Assembly: GCA_900290255.1 (NCBI GenBank)
Contig: OMOD01000193.1
Location: 1-41,478 of the forward strand
DNA length: 41,478 nt
Direction of reading: 5' to 3'
Source: Candidatus Sulfotelmatobacter kueseliae
GTDB lineage: Bacteria > Acidobacteriota > Terriglobia > Terriglobales > Acidobacteriaceae
In this document: piece after piece, positions 15,680 to 23,699 of the stretch
Layout of the letters: each line of letters begins with the position of its first letter
How positions within the stretch are numbered: the stretch's first letter is position 1
The notes under the pieces: model-generated
Databases searched by the model: none
The model's input: the letters and a program-made list of their open reading frames with translations, nothing else
What the model was told of the DNA's origin: nothing
Program-made: the position numbers and the translations under genes

Positions 15680-18076
15680 TCAGTCCGCCGCGACTTCGGC
15701 AGGCTTTACTTCGTGACTCTCGATGACCGATTGCAGAGTCCGGGAATAACGTCCCAGCGTGCCCGAGCTGAATAAAGTTTCATTGGCAAGGATAATCGTT
15801 TCCGGCTTGTGGGCCGCGCCCGGTCCGGAGTTTGCGAGTGTTGTGTGCTCGCTGTTGCCCGCCAGCAGGTTCATGCGCGAGACGTGATAGCCCGGAACCA
15901 GCCGCTGGATTTCGTCGAGAATAGCCGTAGGATCGAAGGGGCTTAGCTTTGGTTCCAGCCCTTGCATTTCCAGCCAAACCGCGTGCCGGTCGGCCTCGCC
16001 CGACTGAACTCCGCGAGACTGGCCCATGTCGGCGTGCGTTCCGCCCCGGAATGGCACAAGCCTGCGGACCTCAAAGCCCATGGCGTCGGCGATGCGGACG
16101 ATCATTTCGAAATCGGTCTTTGTGCCCGACACTTCGCCGGCCTTCTTGACCAGTTGCACATCGCCGCAGGTATTGGTGACGGTGCCCGACTTCTCATAGA
16201 GATTGGCCGCGGGAAGCACCACATCGGCGACCACCGCAGTCTCAGTCAGGAACATGTCCTGCACAACCACGAAGCTCTTCGAAAACGCGAACGGGTCGAT
16301 ATTCAGGCGGCCGATCGGATTCGAGCCAACCACGTGCAGGGCTTTCAGCTTTCCGCTCCTGGCAGCTTCGGTCATGCCGGAGATGTCGAGCCCAGGGGCT
16401 GAGGGATTGGTCCATTCCTTCTGAATCTCGCTGCTGGCTCCTGTCGGATGGTAGCCAGGCAACAGGTCGGGATAGAGACCCATATCCGCCGCGCCGCGTG
16501 AGTTGGCGTAGTCGGCAAGACAGATGAACTTGGCGCCGGCAATGGCGGAACCGAAGGAAACCAGACTGGCCACGCCACCGCCCCGGATCTCTGAACCGAA
16601 AATGATCAGCAGATTCTGTTCCGACCGCAACTTGTCGCGGAGCGCGATCCACTGGTTGTGTGGGGACGGGCGCTCCCGCCCGTCCTGCCCGGGAGAGTCG
16701 CTTGCGTCCACACGGGCGGTTAGGACGTCCAGGGTGCTATCGTCGCCCGCCAGGAAGCTGGCAACTTTGCTTTCCGTTCCTGCCGGGATTTGCATGAAAC
16801 TAGTCGCCTGCCGACGCAGCTTGATGGGTTGCGAGTTAATCACGTAGAACCTGGCGCGGTGGAGGCGCACGTTGTTGCGAATCTGCCAGGCCAGTAGCGG
16901 ATGCTGCTGGGTGGGATCGTTGCCGATCAGTAGGATTGCCGGAGCATTGTAGGGATCTGCCATGGTGGCAGTCGCTTCGGATTTGCCACATAGCACCGCG
17001 GCCAGGGCAGGGAAGTCGGCCGTGCGGTGATGGTCAACGTTGTTTGTCTTCAACACCAGGCGCGCGAATTTCGAGAGCAGGTACGCTTCTTCGTTTGTGG
17101 TGCGGGTTGAGCCGATGACGCCGATTGCTTCGCCGCCTTCTTGATCACGAACTTCGGCAAATTTCTTTCCTACCAACTCGAAGGCTTCTTCCCATGTAGA
17201 GGGCGTCAGCTTGCCGTTCTTGCGGATGAGCGGCTGCGTCAGGCGTTCTTCGTGATTGGCGAAATCGAAGGCGTAGCGGCCTTTGATGCAGAGAAAATCG
17301 CCGTTGATGCCGCTCTTGTCGCGGTTGTCGCCGCGGACGATCTCCATGCCGGTCTCGGAGCGGCGCACGCCCAGCGTGGTTTTGCAGCCGTCACCGCAAT
17401 GCGTGCAGACGGTGCCGACGTGCTTCATCTCCCACGGCCGCGTTTTGTAACGATAGGCCCCGGAGGTGAGCGCGCCCACCGGGCAAATGTCAATGCACAT
17501 GCCGCACTCTTCGCACTCCAAGTGATCTTCCTTATTGGGGGCGATGAGCGAACTTACGCCGCGGTTCTGCACGCCGAGAGCCCAGACGTCCATGCCCTCG
17601 CCGCAGACGCGCACGCAGCGGTAGCAGAGAATGCAGCGCGGCCGGTCGAAGAAAACCACAGGAGACCACTGCTGCTCGTCCTTGTGGTTCTTCGCCTCCA
17701 TGAATTTCGATTCTGCAGCGCCGTAAGTGAAGGTCATGTCCTGCAACTCGCACTCGCCGCCGGCGTCGCAAACCGGGCAATCCAGAGGATGGTTGCCGAG
17801 CAGCATTTCGAGCATCGACTTGCGCGCCTGCTTGACCTCGTCACTGTCAGTCGAGACGACCATGCCTTCGCTCACTACCGTGGTGCACGCCGTCTGCAGC
17901 TTGGGCATCTTCTCGATCTTCACCAGACACATGCGGCAGGCGCCCTGCAGGGAAAGATTCGGGTAGTAGCAGAAAGACGGCACTTCGATGCCGACGCTCT
18001 TGCAGGCCTCAATGAGGAGCGTGCCCGCGGGAGCGGTAAATTTCTTGCCGTCGACTGTAAGATTCACATCAGCCAT
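15680..18076 (-). CDS. nuoG: NADH-quinone oxidoreductase subunit G
   Basis: A 798-residue iron-sulfur subunit of the peripheral arm. The N-terminus binds a [2Fe-2S] cluster (SFCYYPNLSLQGACRMC and LQTACTT), then the His/Cys [4Fe-4S] site (NHPLDCPVCDAGGECELQD) and two further clusters (RCILCYRCVRVC, ECEECGMCIDICPVG). A molybdopterin-oxidoreductase-like domain follows from about residue 220 and starts with another cysteine motif (CTHCGDGC), as in NuoG proteins carrying the N7-type cluster. Near residues 464-471 the reading frame runs through a GC-rich palindrome that looks like an inserted intergenic repeat. The stop lies in a TTGTTAAATCA direct repeat before nuoH. Confidence 0.95.
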   Translation of the reverse strand: MADVNLTVDGKKFTAPAGTLLIEACKSVGIEVPSFCYYPNLSLQGACRMCLVKIEKMPKLQTACTTVVSEGMVVSTDSDEVKQARKSMLEMLLGNHPLDCPVCDAGGECELQDMTFTYGAAESKFMEAKNHKDEQQWSPVVFFDRPRCILCYRCVRVCGEGMDVWALGVQNRGVSSLIAPNKEDHLECEECGMCIDICPVGALTSGAYRYKTRPWEMKHVGTVCTHCGDGCKTTLGVRRSETGMEIVRGDNRDKSGINGDFLCIKGRYAFDFANHEERLTQPLIRKNGKLTPSTWEEAFELVGKKFAEVRDQEGGEAIGVIGSTRTTNEEAYLLSKFARLVLKTNNVDHHRTADFPALAAVLCGKSEATATMADPYNAPAILLIGNDPTQQHPLLAWQIRNNVRLHRARFYVINSQPIKLRRQATSFMQIPAGTESKVASFLAGDDSTLDVLTARVDASDSPGQDGRERPSPHNQWIALRDKLRSEQNLLIIFGSEIRGGGVASLVSFGSAIAGAKFICLADYANSRGAADMGLYPDLLPGYHPTGASSEIQKEWTNPSAPGLDISGMTEAARSGKLKALHVVGSNPIGRLNIDPFAFSKSFVVVQDMFLTETAVVADVVLPAANLYEKSGTVTNTCGDVQLVKKAGEVSGTKTDFEMIVRIADAMGFEVRRLVPFRGGTHADMGQSRGVQSGEADRHAVWLEMQGLEPKLSPFDPTAILDEIQRLVPGYHVSRMNLLAGNSEHTTLANSGPGAAHKPETIILANETLFSSGTLGRYSRTLQSVIESHEVKPAEVAAD
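16659..16690. repeat. GC-rich palindromic repeat inside nuoG
   Basis: GGACGGGCG (16664-16672) and CGCCCGTCC (16677-16685) form a perfect 9-bp hairpin with a 4-nt loop, preceded by TGTGTGG. It resembles the GC-rich palindromes seen between genes in this window (for example 27586-27607), yet lies in frame inside nuoG and encodes DGRERPSPH, a polar stretch in a low-complexity segment. Confidence 0.55.
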
Positions 18077-18098
18077 AAAAAGTCAGACCCATCTACTC

Positions 18099-18311
18099 CT
18101 ACTGGACGAGGCCCGATGCCACCAGCACTGACATCACGGCAAGAAACATCCCAACCGAGAGGAACAAAAGGCGGTGCCCAAGTTGCATCGGCACGCCGGG
18201 CTTTCCCCTCAGTCGCATCAGCAACGAACGATACCTTGTCCCCGTCAGCCCGTGCCAAACCGTTATGAGGCCGAGGACTGCCCAGCCTAGGTGACTCAGC
18301 ACGCCGAGCAT
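18099..18311 (-). CDS. Small membrane protein in the nuo operon
   Basis: A 70-residue protein with two hydrophobic helices, about residues 7-24 (HLGWAVLGLITVWHGLTG) and 46-66 (HRLLFLSVGMFLAVMSVLVA), joined by a basic loop (TRYRSLLMRLRGKPG). It sits between nuoF and nuoG with gaps of 36 and 22 bp on the same strand, so it is very likely cotranscribed. GGAGGGA lies about 20 bases before the ATG, farther than usual, so the start is uncertain. I do not recognise the family. It is not a standard complex I subunit. It could be an accessory or assembly protein, or unrelated. Confidence 0.5.
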   Translation of the reverse strand: MLGVLSHLGWAVLGLITVWHGLTGTRYRSLLMRLRGKPGVPMQLGHRLLFLSVGMFLAVMSVLVASGLVQ

Positions 18312-18347
18312 CGATTGCGAATGCGTAGCAGCGCTCCCTCCAGGCTT

Positions 18348-19667
18348 TCAATCCGCCATTACTGATTCCCGGACGGCACCCGCTTCTTCAAACGGGCACG
18401 GCTTGCCTTCCAGGTGATCTTCAAATTCCTTTCTGAACTTTTTCACAAACGCGATCGTCGGCATCGCGGCCGCATCGCCCAGCGGGCAGAACGTCCGCCC
18501 GAGCATGTTCTCGGCCAGGTACTGCATGTTGTCGATGTCTTTCTTCAATCCTCCGCCGGCATGAAACCGAATCAGCGTTTTCTTCAGCCAATCGGTGCCT
18601 TCACGGCACGGGATGCACCAGCCGCAGCTTTCATGCTGATAGAACTTCATAGTGCGCAAGGCGAACTTCACGATACACTGAGCATCGTCAATTACGACCA
18701 CACCGCCCGACCCGAGCATGGAGCCGGCCTTCGCGACCGAATCGAAATCCATGGCGACGTCGATTTCGTTGGCGGTGAGACACGGGCATGACGATCCGCC
18801 GGGCACGACCGCCTTCAACTTGCGTCCGTTGGGTATGCCGCCGCCGACTTCATAAAGCATTTTCTTTAAGCTATAGCCCATGGGCAATTCGTAGACGCCC
18901 GGCCTGGCAATGTTGCCGCTCAGGCAAAACAGGCGCGTGCCGCCGTTCTTGGGCGTGCCCAGCTTGGCGTACCATTCCGCGCCGCCAAGAATGATGTGCG
19001 GTACGTTGGCCAGGGTCTCGGCATTGTTAATCACTGTTGGCCCGCCCCACAGACCGACCACGGCCGGAAACGGCGGCCGGATGCGGGGAACGCCGCGCTT
19101 GCCTTCGAGCGATTCCATCAACGCCGATTCTTCGCCCACTTCGTAGGCACCGGCGCCGCCGTGCCAATAAACGTCGAAATCGCGGCCACTGCCGAAGATA
19201 TTCTTGCCGAGAAATCCTTTGGCATAGGCGTCGCGGATTGCCTTCTGCATGATGACCGACAGATATCGATACTCGCCGCGGATGTAAATGTAGCCGCTAC
19301 GCGCGCCCACGGCCAATCCCGCGATCATCACGCCTTCGATCACCGAATGCGGATCGTGCTCGAAAATCAGGCGGTCTTTGCATGTGCCCGGCTCGCTCTC
19401 GTCGCCGTTGCATAATACGTACTTGGGCTTGGGCGATTGCTTGGGCACAAACGACCACTTCATCCCGGCGGAGAATCCTGCGCCCCCGCGGCCGCGCAAG
19501 GCCGAGTTCTTGACCTCATTAATGATGGCGTCCGGTTCCATCGCCAGCGCCTTCTGCGCAGCCTTGTAGCCGTCCAGTTCGAGGTAGCGGTCAAGGTTGG
19601 TCGCACCCAGGCCAAAGCGCCGGGAGACGACCTTTACCTCGTCGGGATGGGAGACCAAGTCAGCCAT
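18348..19667 (-). CDS. nuoF: NADH-quinone oxidoreductase subunit F
   Basis: A 439-residue subunit that binds NADH, FMN and the N3 [4Fe-4S] cluster. The glycine-rich FMN/NADH region is visible as GRGGAGFSAGMKWSF, CNGDESEPGTCKDR and GAGAYEVGEESALMESLEG. The cluster motif ESCGWCIPCREG lies near residues 349-360 and the fourth Cys in GRTFCPLGDAA. Length and order match the family. It follows nuoE in the operon, separated by a periodic hairpin repeat. Confidence 0.97.
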   Translation of the reverse strand: MADLVSHPDEVKVVSRRFGLGATNLDRYLELDGYKAAQKALAMEPDAIINEVKNSALRGRGGAGFSAGMKWSFVPKQSPKPKYVLCNGDESEPGTCKDRLIFEHDPHSVIEGVMIAGLAVGARSGYIYIRGEYRYLSVIMQKAIRDAYAKGFLGKNIFGSGRDFDVYWHGGAGAYEVGEESALMESLEGKRGVPRIRPPFPAVVGLWGGPTVINNAETLANVPHIILGGAEWYAKLGTPKNGGTRLFCLSGNIARPGVYELPMGYSLKKMLYEVGGGIPNGRKLKAVVPGGSSCPCLTANEIDVAMDFDSVAKAGSMLGSGGVVVIDDAQCIVKFALRTMKFYQHESCGWCIPCREGTDWLKKTLIRFHAGGGLKKDIDNMQYLAENMLGRTFCPLGDAAAMPTIAFVKKFRKEFEDHLEGKPCPFEEAGAVRESVMAD

Positions 19668-19670
19668 GGG

Positions 19671-19747
19671 GAATGTCGATTGCCGATTGTCGATTTCCGA
19701 CTGCTACGGTCTCAAATCGTCAATCAAAAATCGGCAATCGGAAATTC
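19671..19747. repeat. Periodic inverted repeat, 7-bp unit (locus D)
   Basis: Arms at 19675-19701 (CGATTGC, CGATTGT, CGATTTC units) and 19713-19747 (complementary units) face each other and fill the nuoE-nuoF gap. The second arm ends at the base before the nuoE stop codon. Perfect complementarity is short (CGATTGCCGATT) but the 7-bp period is clear in both arms. Confidence 0.75.
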
Positions 19748-20230
19748 TTATTGCGTTCCCTTTTTCTTGTACTCGTCGAGAATCTGATCCATCTTTTCAG
19801 GCGTCAGGTTCTCGTGAAAATCGTAATTGACCTGCGCGGCCGGAGCCCAGCTGCAGGCGCCGATGCATTCGACTTCTTCCAGCGTAAACAAGGCGTCGGG
19901 CGTGGTCTGTTTATGACCGATGCCCAGCTTCTTCGCGCAATGATGAAGAATCTCCTCGCCGCCGCGCACCATGCAACTGATATTGGTGCAGACCTGCACG
20001 TTGAACCTGCCGCGCGGCTTGCTCGTCAGCATAGAGTAATAGCTGATCACGTTGCGCACTTCGAGTTCGGTCAGGTCGAGGCGCGAGGCGATTTCCGCGA
20101 TAACTTCATCCGAGAGAAAGCCCACTTCATCCTGCGCGTAGAGCAGCGTCGGGACAAGGGCGGATCTTTTGGTCGGATAATGAGGGACCATCTCCGCAAA
20201 CCGTCGCTCGAACTCGTCTGAAAACTTCAT
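19748..20230 (-). CDS. nuoE: NADH-quinone oxidoreductase subunit E
   Basis: A 160-residue subunit holding the N1a [2Fe-2S] cluster in a thioredoxin-like fold. The four cysteines are in VCTNISC and ECIGACSWAP. The N-terminal helical part begins MKFSDEFERRFAEMVPHYPT. The ATG at 20230 is preferred because the family sequence starts there, but it has no ribosome binding site: the bases before it belong to the arm of the element inserted between nuoD and nuoE. A longer frame from 20314 would translate the repeat itself. Translation may rely on coupling or on the hairpin. Confidence 0.95.
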   Translation of the reverse strand: MKFSDEFERRFAEMVPHYPTKRSALVPTLLYAQDEVGFLSDEVIAEIASRLDLTELEVRNVISYYSMLTSKPRGRFNVQVCTNISCMVRGGEEILHHCAKKLGIGHKQTTPDALFTLEEVECIGACSWAPAAQVNYDFHENLTPEKMDQILDEYKKKGTQ

Positions 20231-20688
20231 AGGAAATTGAGTGATTGAGTGATCGGGCGATTTTGCCATTGAAAACTCATGCTGCATGCCTTGCGGTACG
20301 TTGCGAGGCCGCAAAAATCGCCGTCAGTTCATTCGCTTCTCTAAGGAATTCCTCCGTCTTCGCCAACGGCACAATTCCAGACTCCGTCATCAGTTCTAGC
20401 CACAGAACTGTTTCATCAGCTTCCTCAAGCACCACTCCGATCTTCGCCACAAATTCTGCCTTCGATCTGGCTCGGCATGCGGCCCGATAGTTTGCGGCGA
20501 CAGAAGTGCCACACCTCAAAAGCTGCTTGCCCAACACCTGCGCGTCCGTCTTGTAAGGCAGCGATCGGTAAAGCCGAATCACCCGCAACGCAAATGCCTT
20601 TGTTCGATCCCGCAGCTGCTCTGGCTGACTGCTCACAGCCACCGCCTTCAAATCACCCAATGACCCGATGGCTCAATTACTCAATTCC
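20231..20688 (-). mobile_element. Inverted-repeat element carrying a four-helix-bundle gene
   Basis: The segment fits exactly between the nuoE start codon and the nuoD stop codon. Its ends are inverted repeats: 20231-20262 (AGGAAATTGAGTGATTGAG...) and about 20658-20689, matching at 26 of 32 positions with one gap. The arms consist of 8-bp units of the TAATTGAG type also seen at 22915-23031 and 35670-35787. The interior encodes a 23S-intervening-sequence-type protein. The architecture, hairpin arms with a four-helix-bundle gene in the loop, is that of the intervening sequences known from bacterial 23S rRNA genes, but here in a protein operon. Calling it mobile is inference. Confidence 0.6.
20277..20660 (-). 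CDS. Four-helix-bundle protein (23S rRNA intervening-sequence type)
   Basis: About 119-127 residues. The sequence LRDRTKAFALRVIRLYRSLP, then QLLRCGTSVAANYRAACRAR, KAEFVAKIGVVLEEADETVLWLELM and a final helix LREANELTAIFAASQRTARH follow the four-helix-bundle family first described from intervening sequences in 23S rRNA genes. SVAANYREA-like and EADE-x-x-WLEL patterns are its hallmarks. The biochemical function of the family is unknown; it is related in fold to the Avd protein of diversity-generating retroelements. The start is unclear: TTG at 20660 lies in the repeat arm, GTG at 20636 has AAGG nearby. It is the cargo of the inverted-repeat element and would be cotranscribed with nuo. Confidence 0.85.
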   Translation of the reverse strand: MGDLKAVAVSSQPEQLRDRTKAFALRVIRLYRSLPYKTDAQVLGKQLLRCGTSVAANYRAACRARSKAEFVAKIGVVLEEADETVLWLELMTESGIVPLAKTEEFLREANELTAIFAASQRTARHAA

Positions 20689-21894
20689 TCACCGGTCAAT
20701 TTCCCCCAGCACGATGTCAATGCTGCCGATCGCGGCCACTACATCGGCCAGCAACCGTCCCTCGCACATTTTGGCCAAAGTCTGCAGATTGGCGAAACAC
20801 GCAGCGCGCATGTGCACGCGATACGGCTTGGCAGTGCCGTCGCTCACGATGTAGTAGCCCATCTCGCCGCGCGGCGATTCGACCGCCTGATAGACCTCGC
20901 CGGCCGGCACCGCGAATCCCTCGGTGATTATCTTAAAGTGATAAATGAGCGACTCCATCTGCGTCTTCATCTTCTCGCGATCGGGCAGAACCACATGGGG
21001 AGCGTCAGCCTTGATCGGCCCTTCCGGCATCCCATCGAGCGCCTGCCGGATGATCTGGACCGATTCGCGCAATTCCTGCACGCGGCAGATATATCGGGCA
21101 AAAACGTCGCCTTCCTGCGAAACCGGAACTTTGAACTTGAAATTCTCATAACCGGAATACGGCATGTCGCGGCGCAGGTCGATATCGACTCCACTGCCGC
21201 GCAGGGTCGGACCGGTCGCGCCCAGGGCAATCGCATCTTCGGCGGTCATGCGGGCGACGCCCTTGGTGCGCATCATCCAAATGGGATTCCCAGTCAGCAG
21301 GTTCTCGTACTCATCCACTTTCTCCGGGAAATAGCCCGCAAAATCGCGGACACGATCGAAAAATCCGAGCGGCGGCTCCAGCGCGATTCCGCCGACCCGA
21401 AAATACGAGGTCATCATGCGCTGTCCGCTGACCATCTCGAACATCCGCAGAATCTCTTCGCGCTCGCGGAAACAATACAGGAACACCGTCAGCGCTCCGA
21501 TGTCCATGGCGTGCGTGCCCAGCCACACCAGGTGCGAGTTGATGCGCGTCAGTTCGTTCAGCAGCACGCGCAGCCACTGCGCCTTCGGAGGAATCTCCAG
21601 CCCCAGCAGTTTTTCCACGGCCAGCACGTAGCAGAGGTTGTTGGTCAGGGGGCACAGATAGTCGATGCGATCAGTCAGCGGCACGACTTGCTGATAGAAC
21701 TTGGCTTCGCAGGTCTTCTCAATGCCGGTGTGCAGGAAGCCGATGTCGGGCATCAGGCGCACCACATTTTCGCCGTCAATTTCCAGAATCACGCGCAGCA
21801 CGCCGTGAGTGGACGGATGCTGCGGCCCCATGTTCAGGATCATGGTGCGATCCTGGCCGGGTTCGACAACGGGCGTGGACGTCAGGTGCGCCAT
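20689..21894 (-). CDS. nuoD: NADH-quinone oxidoreductase subunit D
   Basis: A 401-residue subunit of the quinone-binding module, homologous to NiFe-hydrogenase large subunits but without metal site. Conserved parts are MGPQHPSTHGVLRVILEIDG, GFLHTGIEKTCE, DRIDYLCPLTNNLCYVLAVE, GLRGSG-like TLRGSGVDIDLRRDMPY and the C-terminal IGSIDIVLGEIDR. Its TGA is immediately followed by the arm of the element carrying the four-helix-bundle gene. It lies 18 bp after nuoC. Since nuoB is missing here, its direct structural partner must be encoded elsewhere. Confidence 0.97.
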   Translation of the reverse strand: MAHLTSTPVVEPGQDRTMILNMGPQHPSTHGVLRVILEIDGENVVRLMPDIGFLHTGIEKTCEAKFYQQVVPLTDRIDYLCPLTNNLCYVLAVEKLLGLEIPPKAQWLRVLLNELTRINSHLVWLGTHAMDIGALTVFLYCFREREEILRMFEMVSGQRMMTSYFRVGGIALEPPLGFFDRVRDFAGYFPEKVDEYENLLTGNPIWMMRTKGVARMTAEDAIALGATGPTLRGSGVDIDLRRDMPYSGYENFKFKVPVSQEGDVFARYICRVQELRESVQIIRQALDGMPEGPIKADAPHVVLPDREKMKTQMESLIYHFKIITEGFAVPAGEVYQAVESPRGEMGYYIVSDGTAKPYRVHMRAACFANLQTLAKMCEGRLLADVVAAIGSIDIVLGEIDR

Positions 21895-21912
21895 CTTTGA
21901 TTTCGCTAACCT

Positions 21913-22410
21913 TTAGCGGTAACCCTCCACGGGATAATCTTTACGCAGAGGGTGACCTTCCCAGTCTTCCGGCATCAGGATGCGGCGGAGGCAGGGATGC
22001 CCGGTGAAACGAATGCCGAATAGATCGAAAACTTCGCGCTCGAAATAGTTGGCGCCCGGCCAGACCGAGGTTACGGACTCGACCGCCGGACCGGCGCTGT
22101 CGAGGCGGACTTTCAACCGAACGCGCTCTTTCTTCGGAATCGAGAGCAGATGGTAAACGACCTCAAACCTTGGTTCGGAGGGGTACCAATCCACGCAGGT
22201 GACGTCGGAAAGGAAGTTGAAGGGGCAGGCAGGATCATCCTTTAACCGCACGCAGGCTTCGCGAACGCTGCCCCGTTCCACGTAGATCGTCATCTCGTCG
22301 CGGTCGAACTTCACGCCCTCGACTGCAGCAGCGTTCCAGGCGAGCAGGCGCGCCACCGCCGGGTGGTTCTTCAGTTGCTCGAGATCGGTAATCGGGGGAG
22401 TAAGTGGCAT
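21913..22410 (-). CDS. nuoC: NADH-quinone oxidoreductase subunit C
   Basis: A 165-residue (30 kDa type) subunit of the peripheral arm. The signature FEREVFDLFGIRFTGHPCLR is present near residues 124-143, followed by ILMPEDWEGHPLRKDYPVEGY. Its ATG overlaps the stop of nuoA (ATGA). In most operons nuoB lies between A and C; the direct A-C overlap shows the missing nuoB is not an artefact of a small gap. Confidence 0.96.
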   Translation of the reverse strand: MPLTPPITDLEQLKNHPAVARLLAWNAAAVEGVKFDRDEMTIYVERGSVREACVRLKDDPACPFNFLSDVTCVDWYPSEPRFEVVYHLLSIPKKERVRLKVRLDSAGPAVESVTSVWPGANYFEREVFDLFGIRFTGHPCLRRILMPEDWEGHPLRKDYPVEGYR

Positions 22411-22820
22411 CAGGGCTTCTCCCGCCGGATCGAGGCCTCACCCCAGTCCAGGACGCCCTTTTTCCAGACATAGAAGAAGCCGACCAGGAAAATCGCGATG
22501 TACACCAGCATCTCCCACAGCCCAAACATACCCTCGCCAGCCGCCTTCAGTCGGCGCAAAATCACCGCCCAGGGATAGATGAAAACTGCCTCTACGTCGA
22601 ACAAAATGAACAGCATGGCCACCAGGTAGAACTTCACCGAAAAGCGCTCCCGGGAGTCGCCCACCGGGGTCATGCCGCATTCATAAGGTGAGAGTTTGGC
22701 GCGGGTGGGCTTCCGTTGCCCGATCAGCCAGGAGAGCAGGGCCATGGCAGCCGCAATCCCGCCCGCCATAAGAATATGAATCAAAAACGGGAGGTAGCGA
22801 GCGAAGTAATTGTCGGGCAT
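22410..22820 (-). CDS. nuoA: NADH-quinone oxidoreductase subunit A
   Basis: A 136-residue subunit with three membrane helices. The conserved loop PYECGMTPVGDSRERFSVKFYLVAM carries the key Cys and acidic residues near the quinone channel, followed by FILFDVEAVFIYPWA. It is the first gene of the operon and is directly fused by overlap to nuoC. No good ribosome binding site precedes the ATG. A candidate promoter lies 47-76 bp upstream. Confidence 0.96.
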   Translation of the reverse strand: MPDNYFARYLPFLIHILMAGGIAAAMALLSWLIGQRKPTRAKLSPYECGMTPVGDSRERFSVKFYLVAMLFILFDVEAVFIYPWAVILRRLKAAGEGMFGLWEMLVYIAIFLVGFFYVWKKGVLDWGEASIRREKP

Positions 22821-22866
22821 AGGACAAGCTATATATAATTCGCGCCAAGCGATGCTTAAACATTCT

Positions 22867-22896
22867 AGATTAGGGGCTTGCGCTTAACAGTGTCAA
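22867..22896 (-). promoter_or_regulatory. Candidate promoter of the nuo operon
   Basis: On the minus strand TTGACA (22896-22891) is followed after 18 bp by TAATCT (22872-22867), about 47 bp before the nuoA start. An AT-rich TATATATA stretch (about 22830-22838) lies closer to the gene. The -35 is perfect and the -10 only fair. Confidence 0.45.
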
Positions 22897-22914
22897 GCGA
22901 GCGGAAAAGTGAAT

Positions 22915-23031
22915 CTTGTAATTGAGTAATTTGGTAATTGAGTAATTGAAAAGCGACCGCGAAGGAGCGTTGATGTCCCTGATCCACGGATTTTCAATTA
23001 TCCAATTACACAATTACCAAATTACACAATC
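22915..23031. repeat. Periodic inverted repeat, 8-bp unit (locus F)
   Basis: Arms at 22915-22952 and 22992-23031 consist of 8-bp units TAATTGAG/TAATTTGG and their complement. The core GTAATTTGGTAATTG (15 bp) is perfectly inverted. The inner ends are GAAAA and TTTTC around a 38-bp GC-rich loop that holds no gene. The unit sequence is the same as in the element between nuoD and nuoE and at 35670-35787. The right arm ends three bases before the next start codon. Confidence 0.85.
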
Positions 23032-23034
23032 CCT

Positions 23035-23619
23035 ATGATCTTTGGCTTCAATACCGACGTGAAGCACTCCGACACCATCTACCACGTGCAGAGCGAGGCT
23101 CGCGAAGGCGAGCGCCTGCTGCAGACGCAGGTGTTTGTGCGCGGACGCTGCATCGGCAAGAAGGCGACTTCTTATGCCGGCAAAGCCGATGAAGCGCCGC
23201 TTGGAGACGCACAGAAAGAACAACGCCTGCGCGAGCAGCACCGTCTGGTGCTGGATGCGATTCGGGAAGGGAAGCTCGATTCCGTGCTGGATCGTCCCGA
23301 GCCGGAAGTCCTGGCCCCCGTCAAGGAACTGGAAGTCGAATGGCTCAATGCCGGGTCGGTGCATGCTGACCGCGCCTTGACCATGCAGTTGCGCGTGACC
23401 GAAGGAGGAGCGGCCGCTCCCGGAGCGCGCCTGGTCTTTCGCTTTGCCCGTCCCGGCGCGGCTCCGTTCTACACCCAAGCCGTAGCCGACTCCGGCGGTT
23501 CGGCCGAGATCAAGATCGAAGTCGAAGAAGCCGCCCTGCCGGACGCGTCGCTGCTGGTGCAGGCCAACTTCGAGGGACGCACGGCGACCCGGAAGTTCGT
23601 TCTGCGCCGCGCGGAATAG
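23035..23619 (+). CDS. Conserved-looking protein of unknown function
   Basis: A 194-residue protein without signal peptide. The N-terminal part ([20 protein letters not shown]...) reads like a beta-rich domain, followed by a charged helical linker (about residues 60-95) and a C-terminal beta-sandwich-like segment ([21 protein letters not shown]...[13 protein letters not shown]...[16 protein letters not shown]) that resembles an Ig-like or carboxypeptidase-regulatory fold. I do not recognise the family. The start ATG lies immediately after the arm of a periodic repeat and has no ribosome binding site. It is divergent from nuoA and upstream of thiS, 80 bp apart, on the same strand. Confidence 0.65.
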   Translation: MIFGFNTDVKHSDTIYHVQSEAREGERLLQTQVFVRGRCIGKKATSYAGKADEAPLGDAQKEQRLREQHRLVLDAIREGKLDSVLDRPEPEVLAPVKELEVEWLNAGSVHADRALTMQLRVTEGGAAAPGARLVFRFARPGAAPFYTQAVADSGGSAEIKIEVEEAALPDASLLVQANFEGRTATRKFVLRRAE

Positions 23620-23699
23620 GCGCCAGGGCGCTACAATCCTTCTGCTGGCTCACGAAAGCCTCACCATGGAACCTCAAGTCAAATGAAACTGCAAATCAC

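Noticed and set aside
20668..21900. 410-codon plus-strand open frame opposite nuoD
   Set aside because: It mirrors the conserved nuoD codons, is His/Gln/Arg-rich as antisense frames usually are, and has no ribosome binding site or family motif.
22915..23031. CRISPR array
   Set aside because: The repeats are 7-8 bp, have no spacers and form facing arms. No cas gene is present.
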